From Sediminibacterium sp. (lineage in GTDB: Bacteria > Bacteroidota > Bacteroidia > Chitinophagales > Chitinophagaceae), in contig JALRFB010000045.1 in assembly GCA_023256555.1 (NCBI GenBank), positions 1 through 7,204 of the forward strand: a DNA stretch of 7,204 bases. Reading direction: 5' to 3'. The position numbers were made by a program, and so were the translations under genes. This document shows positions 1 through 5,770 of the stretch, in pieces. Below the pieces are notes generated by a model. That model was not told where the DNA came from. It saw nothing but the letters and a program-made list of their open reading frames with translations, and ran no database searches. Position 1 is the stretch's first letter; every line of letters starts with the position of its first letter.

Positions 1-574
1 CACTTTCAGGGATAAACTGATTAATCTCTCTTTCTCTTTCGGCAATTAATCTTACTGCAACACTTTGAACTCTACCTGCACTCAAACTTTTTTGCATTCC
101 AATTTTGCGCCATAATACAGGGCTTAGCTCAAAACCAACAATTCTATCTAATATTCTTCTTGCTTGTTGTGCATCCACCAAATCCATATTAATTCTTCTA
201 GGATTCTCTACTGCTTTTTTGATTGCAGGAGCGGTGATTTCATGGAAAACAATACGCTTGGTTTTCTTTGGGTCAAGACCTAATACTTCTGCCAAATGCC
301 AACTAATACTTTCTCCTTCACGGTCCTCATCCGATGCCAACCAAACCTCTTTGGCTTTCTTGGTCATGGATTTCAATTCTTTCACCACTTTTTCTTTTTC
401 TGATGGTACTATATATTTTGGCAAAAATTTGTTCTTCATGTCGATGCCCATATCATTTTTTTCCAAATCACGGATATGACCATAGCAACTTCTTACTTCA
501 AATTCTTCCCCTAAAATCTTCTCAATCGTCTTCGCTTTTGCGGGAGACTCCACTATTAATAAGTTCTTTGACAT
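1..574 (-). CDS. topA: DNA topoisomerase I, N-terminal part (cut by window edge)
   Basis: This is the first 191 codons of a type IA topoisomerase, which relaxes negatively supercoiled DNA by cutting and resealing one strand. The translation opens with [20 protein letters not shown], the start of the TOPRIM domain, with its conserved Glu at residue 9. The acidic metal-binding motif DEDREGE lies at residues 82-88. Further conserved blocks are [12 protein letters not shown] (133-144) and LSAGRVQS (164-171). The catalytic tyrosine (near residue 320 in the E. coli enzyme) and the C-terminal domains lie beyond the left edge, so completeness cannot be judged. The ATG at 572-574 is chosen because the TOPRIM beta strand begins right after it, as in homologues. 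The gene lies 47 bases downstream of the alpha/beta hydrolase on the same strand; an AT-rich gap with a weak hairpin separates them, so co-transcription is possible but unproven. Confidence 0.96.
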   Translation of the reverse strand, partial: MSKNLLIVESPAKAKTIEKILGEEFEVRSCYGHIRDLEKNDMGIDMKNKFLPKYIVPSEKEKVVKELKSMTKKAKEVWLASDEDREGESISWHLAEVLGLDPKKTKRIVFHEITAPAIKKAVENPRRINMDLVDAQQARRILDRIVGFELSPVLWRKIGMQKSLSAGRVQSVAVRLIAEREREINQFIPES

Positions 575-616
575 GGGTGCAATATTATAGTATTCAATCA
601 AAAAATAAAAATACCG

Positions 617-631
617 AGCTTCTAGGAAGCT
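617..631 (-). terminator. Possible weak hairpin terminator or attenuator after the hydrolase
   Basis: On the minus strand AGCTTC, a three-base CTA and GAAGCT form a 6-bp stem, followed by CGG and a T-rich run (roughly 597-613). The hydrolase stop codon (622-624) overlaps the hairpin itself. The layout resembles an intrinsic terminator, but the stem is short and the T-run is offset and interrupted. It could let some transcription pass into topA or be chance. Confidence 0.3.
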
Positions 632-1491
632 AAAAATTGGACAATTTGGTCGATAACTGGCTGCGTTTTATATATTTTATTATGACCTAACTCATTGGTT
701 ATCAAGAATTCAGTATTCTTTGGCTGTTTATTTTTAAAATTTTCCAAATCTTTATAGGGGCAAACAGGGTCGTCTTGACTATGAACCCATAGCACTTTTC
801 CCTTAAAATGTTCAATAGCTCGGTCTGCTTCATAATAGCTCATTGGCTTGGAAGCCAATGACTCTACTAATTGTATAAAAGCTAGTTTGAGCTCTTTGCT
901 AAAGCGCATCAAGTTAAAAAAGCCTTCAAAAGTGGTAGTCGTTTTAGTAGCTGGAGCGATCAACACAAATTTATGAGTTTCAGGGGCTTCAATGGTCTCT
1001 GCAATTAAAGCGAGGGTTAATCCACCTAAAGAATGACCTATAAAATGATCCACCGGACCAAATGCCTTCATGATCGCATTTATTGCTTCTTTATATATTA
1101 ATACATTAATATACTTTCCTTGGCTTCTTCCATGACCAGGAGCGTCAAATCCAATTACTCTAAAACCTTCTTTTAACAAAGGTTGAATATATTGTTCAAA
1201 CTTGTAGAAATAGCTAGCATAACCATGAGCAATAAGGACTGTTTTGCCATTTGGGTGAGCAGGTATCCATTCAAATCCTTTTAATAATAGCTCTTTATTC
1301 AATTCTAGACTAATCTTGTTTGCCTGATGAAAGATGGCAGGGGCTTTGGTCTTTTTGTATTTTGGATAAGGGGTGCAAAATAGATCGAAAGCAATTTCAG
1401 CAGCTTTATTGGGAGATAATATGGCTAGGGTCTTGAATTTAGTTCTTAAGTATTTTAAATACACTCTCTCTGAAAACCCTTGCTTTGCCAT
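622..1491 (-). CDS. Alpha/beta hydrolase, probable serine esterase/lipase-like protein
   Basis: A 289-residue alpha/beta-hydrolase-fold protein; the substrate cannot be read from sequence. After a basic N-terminal stretch of about 50 residues come the oxyanion-side strand and motif [10 protein letters not shown] (85-94), then [15 protein letters not shown] (112-126). The nucleophile elbow GHSLGG (152-157) places the catalytic serine at 154. Residues 178-225 form a probable cap region. The likely acid is Asp241 in HSQDDPVCP, and the likely base is His270 in NELGHNK, so the triad is complete. There is no convincing signal peptide, so a cytoplasmic location is expected. The ATG at 1489-1491 lies just downstream of a TATCTTTG promoter box. 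It is the first gene of a minus-strand pair with topA. An esterase, thioesterase or related carboxylic-ester hydrolase is the best general call. Confidence 0.85.
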   Translation of the reverse strand: MAKQGFSERVYLKYLRTKFKTLAILSPNKAAEIAFDLFCTPYPKYKKTKAPAIFHQANKISLELNKELLLKGFEWIPAHPNGKTVLIAHGYASYFYKFEQYIQPLLKEGFRVIGFDAPGHGRSQGKYINVLIYKEAINAIMKAFGPVDHFIGHSLGGLTLALIAETIEAPETHKFVLIAPATKTTTTFEGFFNLMRFSKELKLAFIQLVESLASKPMSYYEADRAIEHFKGKVLWVHSQDDPVCPYKDLENFKNKQPKNTEFLITNELGHNKIYKTQPVIDQIVQFLAS

Positions 1492-1507
1492 TTTCTAAAT
1501 TTTGCTG

Positions 1508-1515
1508 CAAAGATA
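1508..1515 (-). promoter_or_regulatory. Bacteroidota-type -7 promoter box for the hydrolase
   Basis: The minus strand reads TATCTTTG followed by CAGC, matching the Bacteroidota consensus TAnnTTTG. It lies 16 bases upstream of the hydrolase ATG, so the predicted leader is very short. I see no clear TTG-type -33 element at the usual distance, so the call rests on the -7 box and its position. Confidence 0.5.
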
Positions 1516-1601
1516 GGTGCTCCTATATAGCAGTTTGGAGTTTTTTTGTATTTCGCAACTAAAAAATGGCTTAAGAGACATAGCATTCAATTAGATAGGG
1601 C

Positions 1602-1609
1602 TAAATTTG
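1602..1609 (+). promoter_or_regulatory. Bacteroidota-type -7 promoter box for the fdx-iscX-kdsC run
   Basis: TAAATTTG followed by CACAAAA matches TAnnTTTG and sits 22 bases before the ferredoxin ATG. No good -33 element is visible. It is the only strong promoter match seen ahead of the plus-strand run ending with maf, and may drive all five genes. Confidence 0.5.
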
Positions 1610-1631
1610 CACAAAATTTTAGTATAAGATT

Positions 1632-1967
1632 ATGTATTCTATTAAAGTAAATTTTGAGCAAAAGGGATTGGAGTCAGTAACATTAGACAATATTGCTGCA
1701 GACCAAAGTCTTTTGGAAGTGATGTTGGATAATGGAATTGAATTACATCACAATTGTGGAGCTGTATGTGCATGTAGTACATGTCATTTATATGTAAACA
1801 AAGGCATGGAGCATTTGGCTGAATTATCAGACAAAGAAGAAGACTTTATTGACAGAGCAGTTAGTCCAAGAATAGAATCAAGATTAGGTTGTCAATGTGA
1901 ATTGCAAGCCGGAACAGGTACAATTGAAGTGACACTGCCAGACCAAACACAATTTTTAGGAGAATAA
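1632..1967 (+). CDS. fdx: [2Fe-2S] ferredoxin, ISC/adrenodoxin type
   Basis: A 111-residue [2Fe-2S] ferredoxin, about the length of bacterial Fdx. The cluster ligands fit the C-x5-C-x2-C-x35-C pattern of the adrenodoxin/ISC class: Cys42, Cys48 and Cys51 in NCGAVCACSTCHLYV, then Cys87 in RLGCQCE. These positions coincide with the ligands of E. coli Fdx, and a further non-ligand Cys46 is shared as well. Cys89 is an additional cysteine. Family members pass electrons to Fe-S cluster assembly on the scaffold and to other cytoplasmic oxidoreductions. The ATG fits the expected N-terminal beta strand (YSIKVNF) and follows a TAAATTTG box. IscX follows after 14 bases, the same order as the end of the proteobacterial isc operon, which supports an Fe-S assembly role over a catabolic monooxygenase role. 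No hscA, hscB or iscSUA is present here. Confidence 0.93.
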   Translation: MYSIKVNFEQKGLESVTLDNIAADQSLLEVMLDNGIELHHNCGAVCACSTCHLYVNKGMEHLAELSDKEEDFIDRAVSPRIESRLGCQCELQAGTGTIEVTLPDQTQFLGE

Positions 1968-1981
1968 AAAAGAAAAATAGT

Positions 1982-2221
1982 ATGAGTCAATTTGAACCAC
2001 CCATTCATTGGAACGATCACGAGGATATTGCACAAAAATTATATGAAAAATTTGGTGACGATTTTACTGAATCTAAAATTTACAGAGTTCGTTTTACTGA
2101 CTTATTAGAATGGGTATTAAGTTTACCCCATTTTGAAGGCAAGAAAGAGGAGTCTAATGAAGGGCATTTGGAAATGATCCAAAGTGCTTGGGTATATGAG
2201 TGGAGAGATAATCAGAAATAG
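1982..2221 (+). CDS. iscX: IscX (YfhJ) family Fe-S assembly protein
   Basis: A 79-residue acidic protein of the IscX family. Diagnostic segments are HWNDHEDIAQKLYEKF (9-24), RVRFTDLLEWV (35-45), the SNE motif (58-60) and HLEMIQSAW (62-70), matching the layout of E. coli IscX (W-x-D...LY...VRFTD...W...SNE..LE.I...W). It is longer than the roughly 66-residue E. coli protein, with a few extra N-terminal residues, a small insertion before VRFTD and a longer basic/polar C-terminus. Family knowledge: IscX binds the cysteine desulfurase IscS and iron and modulates cluster assembly. The upstream spacer is A-rich (AAAAAAGAAAAATAGT) with no strong Shine-Dalgarno sequence. Pairing with fdx supports the assignment. 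Its usual partner IscS is not in the window. Confidence 0.92.
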   Translation: MSQFEPPIHWNDHEDIAQKLYEKFGDDFTESKIYRVRFTDLLEWVLSLPHFEGKKEESNEGHLEMIQSAWVYEWRDNQK

Positions 2222-2247
2222 AGTATATTTAACTAAATCTTTCATTT

Positions 2248-2763
2248 GTGTTAGCCGATTTTAAAAAAATTCAATGTTTTGTTTTTGATGTAGATGGTGT
2301 GTTAACCAATGGCACATTACTAATCATGCCAGGAGGTTTGATGGCTAGAACAATGAATATAAAAGATGGTTATGCAATTCAATTAGCCATAAAGAAAGGG
2401 TATAAGATTTGGGTAATTTCTGGAGGTAATTCAGAAGAAGTGAAAGATCGTTTGAATAGATTGGGGGTAGAAGATGTATTTATGAAAGTTGCTGATAAAG
2501 CATCATTATTAAAGGAATTAGCTATCATCAATAATGTATCCCTAGAAAATGTCTTGTATATGGGGGATGATATGCCTGATTATGAATCTATGCAAATAGT
2601 AGGAGTTCCTACTTGTCCTGCAGATGCAGTGAATGAAATTAAATCAATAGCCAAATATAAGGCAGTAGCAAAAGGGGGCGAGGGCTGCGCTAGAGAAGTT
2701 ATAGAAATGACTTTAAAACAAAATGATCATTGGGATTTAATTGATCATATCAAAGCACAGTAA
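2248..2763 (+). CDS. kdsC: 3-deoxy-D-manno-octulosonate 8-phosphate phosphatase (HAD family)
   Basis: A 171-residue capless HAD phosphatase predicted to dephosphorylate KDO-8-phosphate to KDO, a precursor of the lipopolysaccharide inner core. Motif I is FDVDGVLTNG (13-22), with nucleophile Asp14 and acid/base Asp16. Motif II is ISGG with Ser58, motif III has Lys84 (ADK), and motif IV is MGDDMPD (105-111). The C-terminal GGEGCARE (143-150) resembles the KdsC GG-x-GA-x-RE segment. No cap domain is inserted, as expected for this tetrameric family. The start is GTG at 2248: no ATG lies in frame upstream of the DVDGVL strand, and the N-terminus then has normal family length. A capless HAD phosphatase acting on another sugar phosphate, such as a KDN-9-phosphate type, is less likely. 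It lies 26 bases after iscX and abuts the prenyltransferase gene. Confidence 0.88.
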   Translation: MLADFKKIQCFVFDVDGVLTNGTLLIMPGGLMARTMNIKDGYAIQLAIKKGYKIWVISGGNSEEVKDRLNRLGVEDVFMKVADKASLLKELAIINNVSLENVLYMGDDMPDYESMQIVGVPTCPADAVNEIKSIAKYKAVAKGGEGCAREVIEMTLKQNDHWDLIDHIKAQ

Positions 2764-2779
2764 ATTAAAATTAATCATT

Positions 2780-3715
2780 TTGAAAGTACTTTTATATTTT
2801 CTAAAACTAGTTCGATGGCCCAATTTGCTTTTTATCATATTAGCTGAATTATTATTTCACTTTTGCATCTACAAGCCTTTGTTTCCTGAAATGGGGAATA
2901 CAGCAGATGGTCCATTTTACATCATTCTCTTAACTTATATTTTTATTGCAGCTGCAGGATATATTATCAATGATTATTTTGATGTGAACATAGACCAAGT
3001 AAATAAGCCGAGAAAGGTTGTGGTCGGAGAACATATAAGCAGAAGATGGGTGATTTTCTGGCATATGATTTTTAGTTTATTGGGCATTTATTTATCTACG
3101 ATCGCTTTTTCGTTCAAAGATTATTGGCATATTCATTTGGCTAATTTAACAACCATTTTATTTTTATGGTTTTACTCCACCAATTTTAAAAAAGATTTTT
3201 TAGTAGGCAATGTGGTAATTGCAGTGTTGACTGCTTGGTCAATAGCAGTAGTATATTTTTCTAAATTCACCATAACTGAATTGATTCATCCTCCAATTCA
3301 CTCTTCAGCACATCTAAGATTTTTCAAATTGATGTTATTGTATGCTGCGTTTGCATTTATTTTAACCTTGGTTAGGGAAGCATTAAAAGACATGGAAGAC
3401 ATTGAAGGAGATGAAAAATTCGGTTGTAAAACTTTGCCTATTGTTTGGGGATTGATGCCCACAAAAGTTTATGTGGCGGTATGGTTAATGGTGGTTGTTA
3501 TTTCTTTAGCCATTATTCAATTATATGTATTGCCTTTTGGTTGGTGGGTTAGTATAATATATTGCTTAGTTTTTATCATTGCCCCATTGGTATATGTTTT
3601 GGTAAGGTTGCCAAAATCATTTTCAAGTAGTGATTTCACAGCACTAAGTTTCTGGATAAAAGTGGCTATGCTTGCGGGTATATTGTCCATGTCATTTTTC
3701 TATTTCTTATTTTAA
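2780..3715 (+). CDS. UbiA-family membrane prenyltransferase, resembling digeranylgeranylglyceryl-phosphate synthase
   Basis: An integral membrane prenyltransferase of about 311 residues with roughly eight or nine hydrophobic segments. Numbered from the TTG at 2780, the first aspartate-rich motif is NDYFDVNID (64-72; Asp65, Asp68, Asp72), followed by the NKPRK segment. The second is KDMEDIEGD (203-211; Asp204, Asp207, Asp211). A YSTNFKK segment lies near 132-138. These bind the Mg-diphosphate of the prenyl donor. The REALKDMEDIEGD style fits the archaeal-type geranylgeranylglycerol-phosphate geranylgeranyltransferase branch, which is found in many Bacteroidota. Menaquinone-type MenA or haem-O synthase is less likely. 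No ATG is available. TTG at 2780 gives the family-like beginning KVLLYFLKLVRWPNLL, while TTG at 2741 would add 13 residues and overlap kdsC by 23 bases. The substrate is inferred from family only. Confidence 0.82.
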   Translation: MKVLLYFLKLVRWPNLLFIILAELLFHFCIYKPLFPEMGNTADGPFYIILLTYIFIAAAGYIINDYFDVNIDQVNKPRKVVVGEHISRRWVIFWHMIFSLLGIYLSTIAFSFKDYWHIHLANLTTILFLWFYSTNFKKDFLVGNVVIAVLTAWSIAVVYFSKFTITELIHPPIHSSAHLRFFKLMLLYAAFAFILTLVREALKDMEDIEGDEKFGCKTLPIVWGLMPTKVYVAVWLMVVVISLAIIQLYVLPFGWWVSIIYCLVFIIAPLVYVLVRLPKSFSSSDFTALSFWIKVAMLAGILSMSFFYFLF

Positions 3716-3721
3716 TTTTTC

Positions 3722-4294
3722 ATGAGTCAAATTATTTTAGCATCCCAGTCACCTAGAAGAAAAATGCTTTTAGAGTGGGCGGAGATTCCTTTTGAAGTAG
3801 TAGTGGCTGATATTGACGAAGTTTATCCTAAAACCTTGTCAAAGCAGCTAGTTCCAGAATATATAGCAGCAAATAAAGCATTAGCGACCAAAGATAAAAT
3901 TTCGAATTCGGATGTTTGCATCATTGCAGCGGACACCATTGTGTTATTGAATGACGAAATTTTAGGCAAGCCGAAAGATACCGCAGACGCTATCAAAAGT
4001 TTGGAAAAACTTTCAGGTAAAATGCATGAAGTGATAACTGGTGTAGCAATTTATTATAAGGATCAAATGCATCAACTTAGCCAAACTACAAAAGTGCGTT
4101 TTCATTCTTTGACAAAAGAACAAATTGAATTTTATGTAACTAATTACAAGCCTTTTGACAAAGCAGGTGCTTATGCCATACAAGAATGGATAGGTGTGAT
4201 TGGCATTGAATCCATTCAGGGTGATTTTTACAATGTTATGGGACTACCTGTTAGTACCTTGGTACAAAAAATCAAAGAATTGGGTGTGATTTAA
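3722..4294 (+). CDS. maf: Maf-family nucleoside triphosphate pyrophosphatase
   Basis: A complete 190-residue Maf/Ham1-fold enzyme, predicted to hydrolyse nucleoside triphosphates to monophosphate and pyrophosphate in the cytoplasm, as a house-cleaning activity against modified or excess dTTP/UTP. Visible motifs are LASQSPRRKMLL (6-17), the AADTIV segment with catalytic Asp71 (69-74), LGKPKD (81-86), the SGKMHEVITGV block (98-108) and DKAGAYAIQ (146-154). The last motif matches the YhdE/BsMaf (dTTP/UTP) branch and not the YceF branch that acts on 7-methyl-GTP. The ATG at 3722 lies only 6 bases after the prenyltransferase stop, so translational coupling is likely. Older annotations call it a septum formation inhibitor. 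Its stop is one base from the stop of the convergent osmC-like gene. Confidence 0.93.
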   Translation: MSQIILASQSPRRKMLLEWAEIPFEVVVADIDEVYPKTLSKQLVPEYIAANKALATKDKISNSDVCIIAADTIVLLNDEILGKPKDTADAIKSLEKLSGKMHEVITGVAIYYKDQMHQLSQTTKVRFHSLTKEQIEFYVTNYKPFDKAGAYAIQEWIGVIGIESIQGDFYNVMGLPVSTLVQKIKELGVI

Positions 4295-4295
4295 T

Positions 4296-4700
4296 TTACA
4301 ACCAGTTGAATTGAATATCTAATTCCACATCAGGGTGTAAACTTCTTTCTACTGGACAGGTTCTACCTACACGTTCTAATATTTCTTTAGACTTTTCATC
4401 TAGGTTCAATGCTGGCATCGTCGCGTGCACTATAATTTTACCAATTCTTCTAGGATCAGAAACCATTACTTTAGTGACTTCAACTTTTGCTCCATCTAAA
4501 GCAATATCCATTGACTCCGCTTTGATACCCATAGTAGTTATTAAACATGCACCTAAACCAGTAGCAATTAAATCGGTTGGCGAAAATCTTTCTCCTTTTC
4601 CTTTATTATCTGTAGGGGCATCTGTTTCAAAAACGCTTCCACTTTGTAAATGTAAACAAGTGGTTCTTAAATTAGACTCGTATGTTACTGTTGCTGTCAT
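4296..4700 (-). CDS. OsmC/Ohr-family protein
   Basis: A 134-residue OsmC-family protein, the usual length for this class, which includes thiol-dependent peroxidases that reduce organic hydroperoxides. The two family cysteines are present: Cys52 in [11 protein letters not shown] (48-58) and Cys115 in [13 protein letters not shown] (113-125). Other family blocks are [11 protein letters not shown] (11-21, with Arg12), [19 protein letters not shown] (26-44) and [16 protein letters not shown] (72-87). The last two resemble the YhfA-like OsmC subgroup more than true Ohr, so peroxidase activity is likely but not certain. The ATG is followed by [11 protein letters not shown], the expected first beta strand, and a TAAATTTG promoter box lies 28 bases upstream. 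The gene is divergent from lipA and convergent with maf. Confidence 0.87.
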   Translation of the reverse strand: MTATVTYESNLRTTCLHLQSGSVFETDAPTDNKGKGERFSPTDLIATGLGACLITTMGIKAESMDIALDGAKVEVTKVMVSDPRRIGKIIVHATMPALNLDEKSKEILERVGRTCPVERSLHPDVELDIQFNWL

Positions 4701-4728
4701 AAGACTAAATTTTGATGTACTATTTATA

Positions 4729-4736
4729 CAAATTTA
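4729..4736 (-). promoter_or_regulatory. Bacteroidota-type -7 promoter box for the OsmC-family gene
   Basis: Read on the minus strand, TAAATTTG matches TAnnTTTG and lies 28 bases before the ATG. It sits 24 bases from the lipA -7 box on the other strand, so the two promoters must overlap. No clear -33 box is visible. Confidence 0.45.
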
Positions 4737-4760
4737 CGATTTTATTCCCCTTAAGTCTTG

Positions 4761-4768
4761 TATTTTTG
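4761..4768 (+). promoter_or_regulatory. Bacteroidota-type -7 promoter box for lipA
   Basis: TATTTTTG followed by CAGGG matches TAnnTTTG, 23 bases before the lipA ATG at 4792. It supports that start over any upstream start in the same open frame, since transcription would begin downstream of those. Confidence 0.5.
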
Positions 4769-4791
4769 CAGGGTTAATTGACAAAGCAAGT

Positions 4792-5718
4792 ATGCAAGAG
4801 TTACCCGTAGTTCCAAGTGAACAAGATACAAGAATAAAGAAGCCAGACTGGTTAAGAGTGAAGTTGCCTATAGGGGAAAGTTACAAACATGTTCGCGGTT
4901 TAGTGGATACGCATAAATTACATACAATATGTGAAAGTGGCAATTGCCCAAATATGGGTGAATGTTGGGGAGAAGGTACTGCTACATTTATGATTTTGGG
5001 GAATATCTGTACACGTAGCTGTCAGTTTTGTGCAGTAGCAACAGGCAGACCCAAGCCAGTGGAATGGGACGAACCTCAGCGTGTTGCTGAAGCAGTTTTC
5101 TTGATGAAAGTGAAACATGCTGTTTTAACTAGTGTAGACAGAGATGAATTGCCAGATGGTGGTTCTACTATTTGGTATAATACCATCAAAGCAATCAAAG
5201 CATTAAGTCCTGAGACCACATTGGAAACTTTGATTCCAGATTTTAGAGGTATACAAGATCAAATTCAAAGAATCATTGACGCTGCTCCTGAAGTGGTGAG
5301 CCATAATATGGAAACAGTGGAAAGAAATACCAAGAGAGTTCGTGTACAAGCAAAATATAGAAGAAGCTTAGATGTATTAGAGACTTTGAAAAAAGGGGGC
5401 ATGCGCACTAAGACTGGTTTAATGTTGGGCATTGGAGAAGAGAAAGATGAAATCATTCAAACTATGAAAGACTTGGTGAATGTTGGATGCGATGTGATTA
5501 CATTGGGCCAATATTTGCAACCTACTAAAAAGCATTTGCCAGTACAACGCTTCGTTCACCCTGATGAATTTAAAGAACTAAAAGCGATTGGCTATGAATT
5601 AGGTTTTGATTACGTAGAGAGTGGCCCATTGGTAAGATCCTCTTATCATTCAGAAAAACATGTCATTCCAGGATGGGGTAGAGCGAAATGGCAAGAAGAA
5701 TTAGCATTGAATAAGTAA
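4792..5718 (+). CDS. lipA: Lipoyl synthase
   Basis: A 308-residue radical SAM enzyme that inserts two sulfur atoms into protein-bound octanoyl groups, making the lipoyl cofactor of 2-oxoacid dehydrogenases and the glycine cleavage system. The auxiliary [4Fe-4S] cluster motif C-x4-C-x5-C is at Cys47, Cys52 and Cys58 ([12 protein letters not shown]). The radical SAM C-x3-C-x2-C is at Cys73, Cys77 and Cys80 (CTRSCQFC). The C-terminal RSSYHSE (282-288) supplies the serine ligand of the auxiliary cluster. TLGQYLQPT (237-245) and ETLIPDFRG (145-153) are also typical. The frame stays open upstream to 4474, but that part is antisense to the OsmC-family gene and lacks lipoyl-synthase features. The ATG at 4792 gives normal length and follows a promoter box. 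A strong hairpin terminator follows the stop. It is a likely client of the Fe-S proteins encoded upstream. Confidence 0.96.
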   Translation: MQELPVVPSEQDTRIKKPDWLRVKLPIGESYKHVRGLVDTHKLHTICESGNCPNMGECWGEGTATFMILGNICTRSCQFCAVATGRPKPVEWDEPQRVAEAVFLMKVKHAVLTSVDRDELPDGGSTIWYNTIKAIKALSPETTLETLIPDFRGIQDQIQRIIDAAPEVVSHNMETVERNTKRVRVQAKYRRSLDVLETLKKGGMRTKTGLMLGIGEEKDEIIQTMKDLVNVGCDVITLGQYLQPTKKHLPVQRFVHPDEFKELKAIGYELGFDYVESGPLVRSSYHSEKHVIPGWGRAKWQEELALNK

Positions 5719-5732
5719 TTGCTTTACATCAT

Positions 5733-5768
5733 AAAAAGAAAGCCTTTCGATTGAAAGGCTTTCTTTTT
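5733..5768. terminator. Bidirectional intrinsic terminator between lipA and the ROK kinase gene
   Basis: AAAAAGAAAGCCTTTC (5733-5748) and GAAAGGCTTTCTTTTT (5753-5768) are perfect reverse complements, giving a 16-bp stem with a GATT loop. The inner part of the stem is the G/C-containing core, and the outer A/T pairs provide a T-run on either strand. It lies between the convergent stops of lipA (5718) and the ROK gene (5771), so it can end transcription from both sides. Confidence 0.88.
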
Positions 5769-5770
5769 GA

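Noticed and set aside
105..633. Two plus-strand open frames opposite topA
   Set aside because: They are mirror frames of a strongly conserved TOPRIM coding region and encode no recognisable protein.
2222..2247. Possible separate promoter before kdsC (TATATTTA at 2224-2231)
   Set aside because: One mismatch to TAnnTTTG in an AT-rich gap with no -33 element; chance match is likely.
4474..4791. Upstream extension of the lipA frame by 106 codons
   Set aside because: It is antisense to the OsmC-family gene, spans the lipA promoter box, and shows no lipoyl-synthase or other domain; the ATG at 4792 gives the normal family length.
4918..5456. Minus-strand open frames inside lipA
   Set aside because: Cysteine- and serine-rich shadow translations opposite conserved radical SAM motifs.
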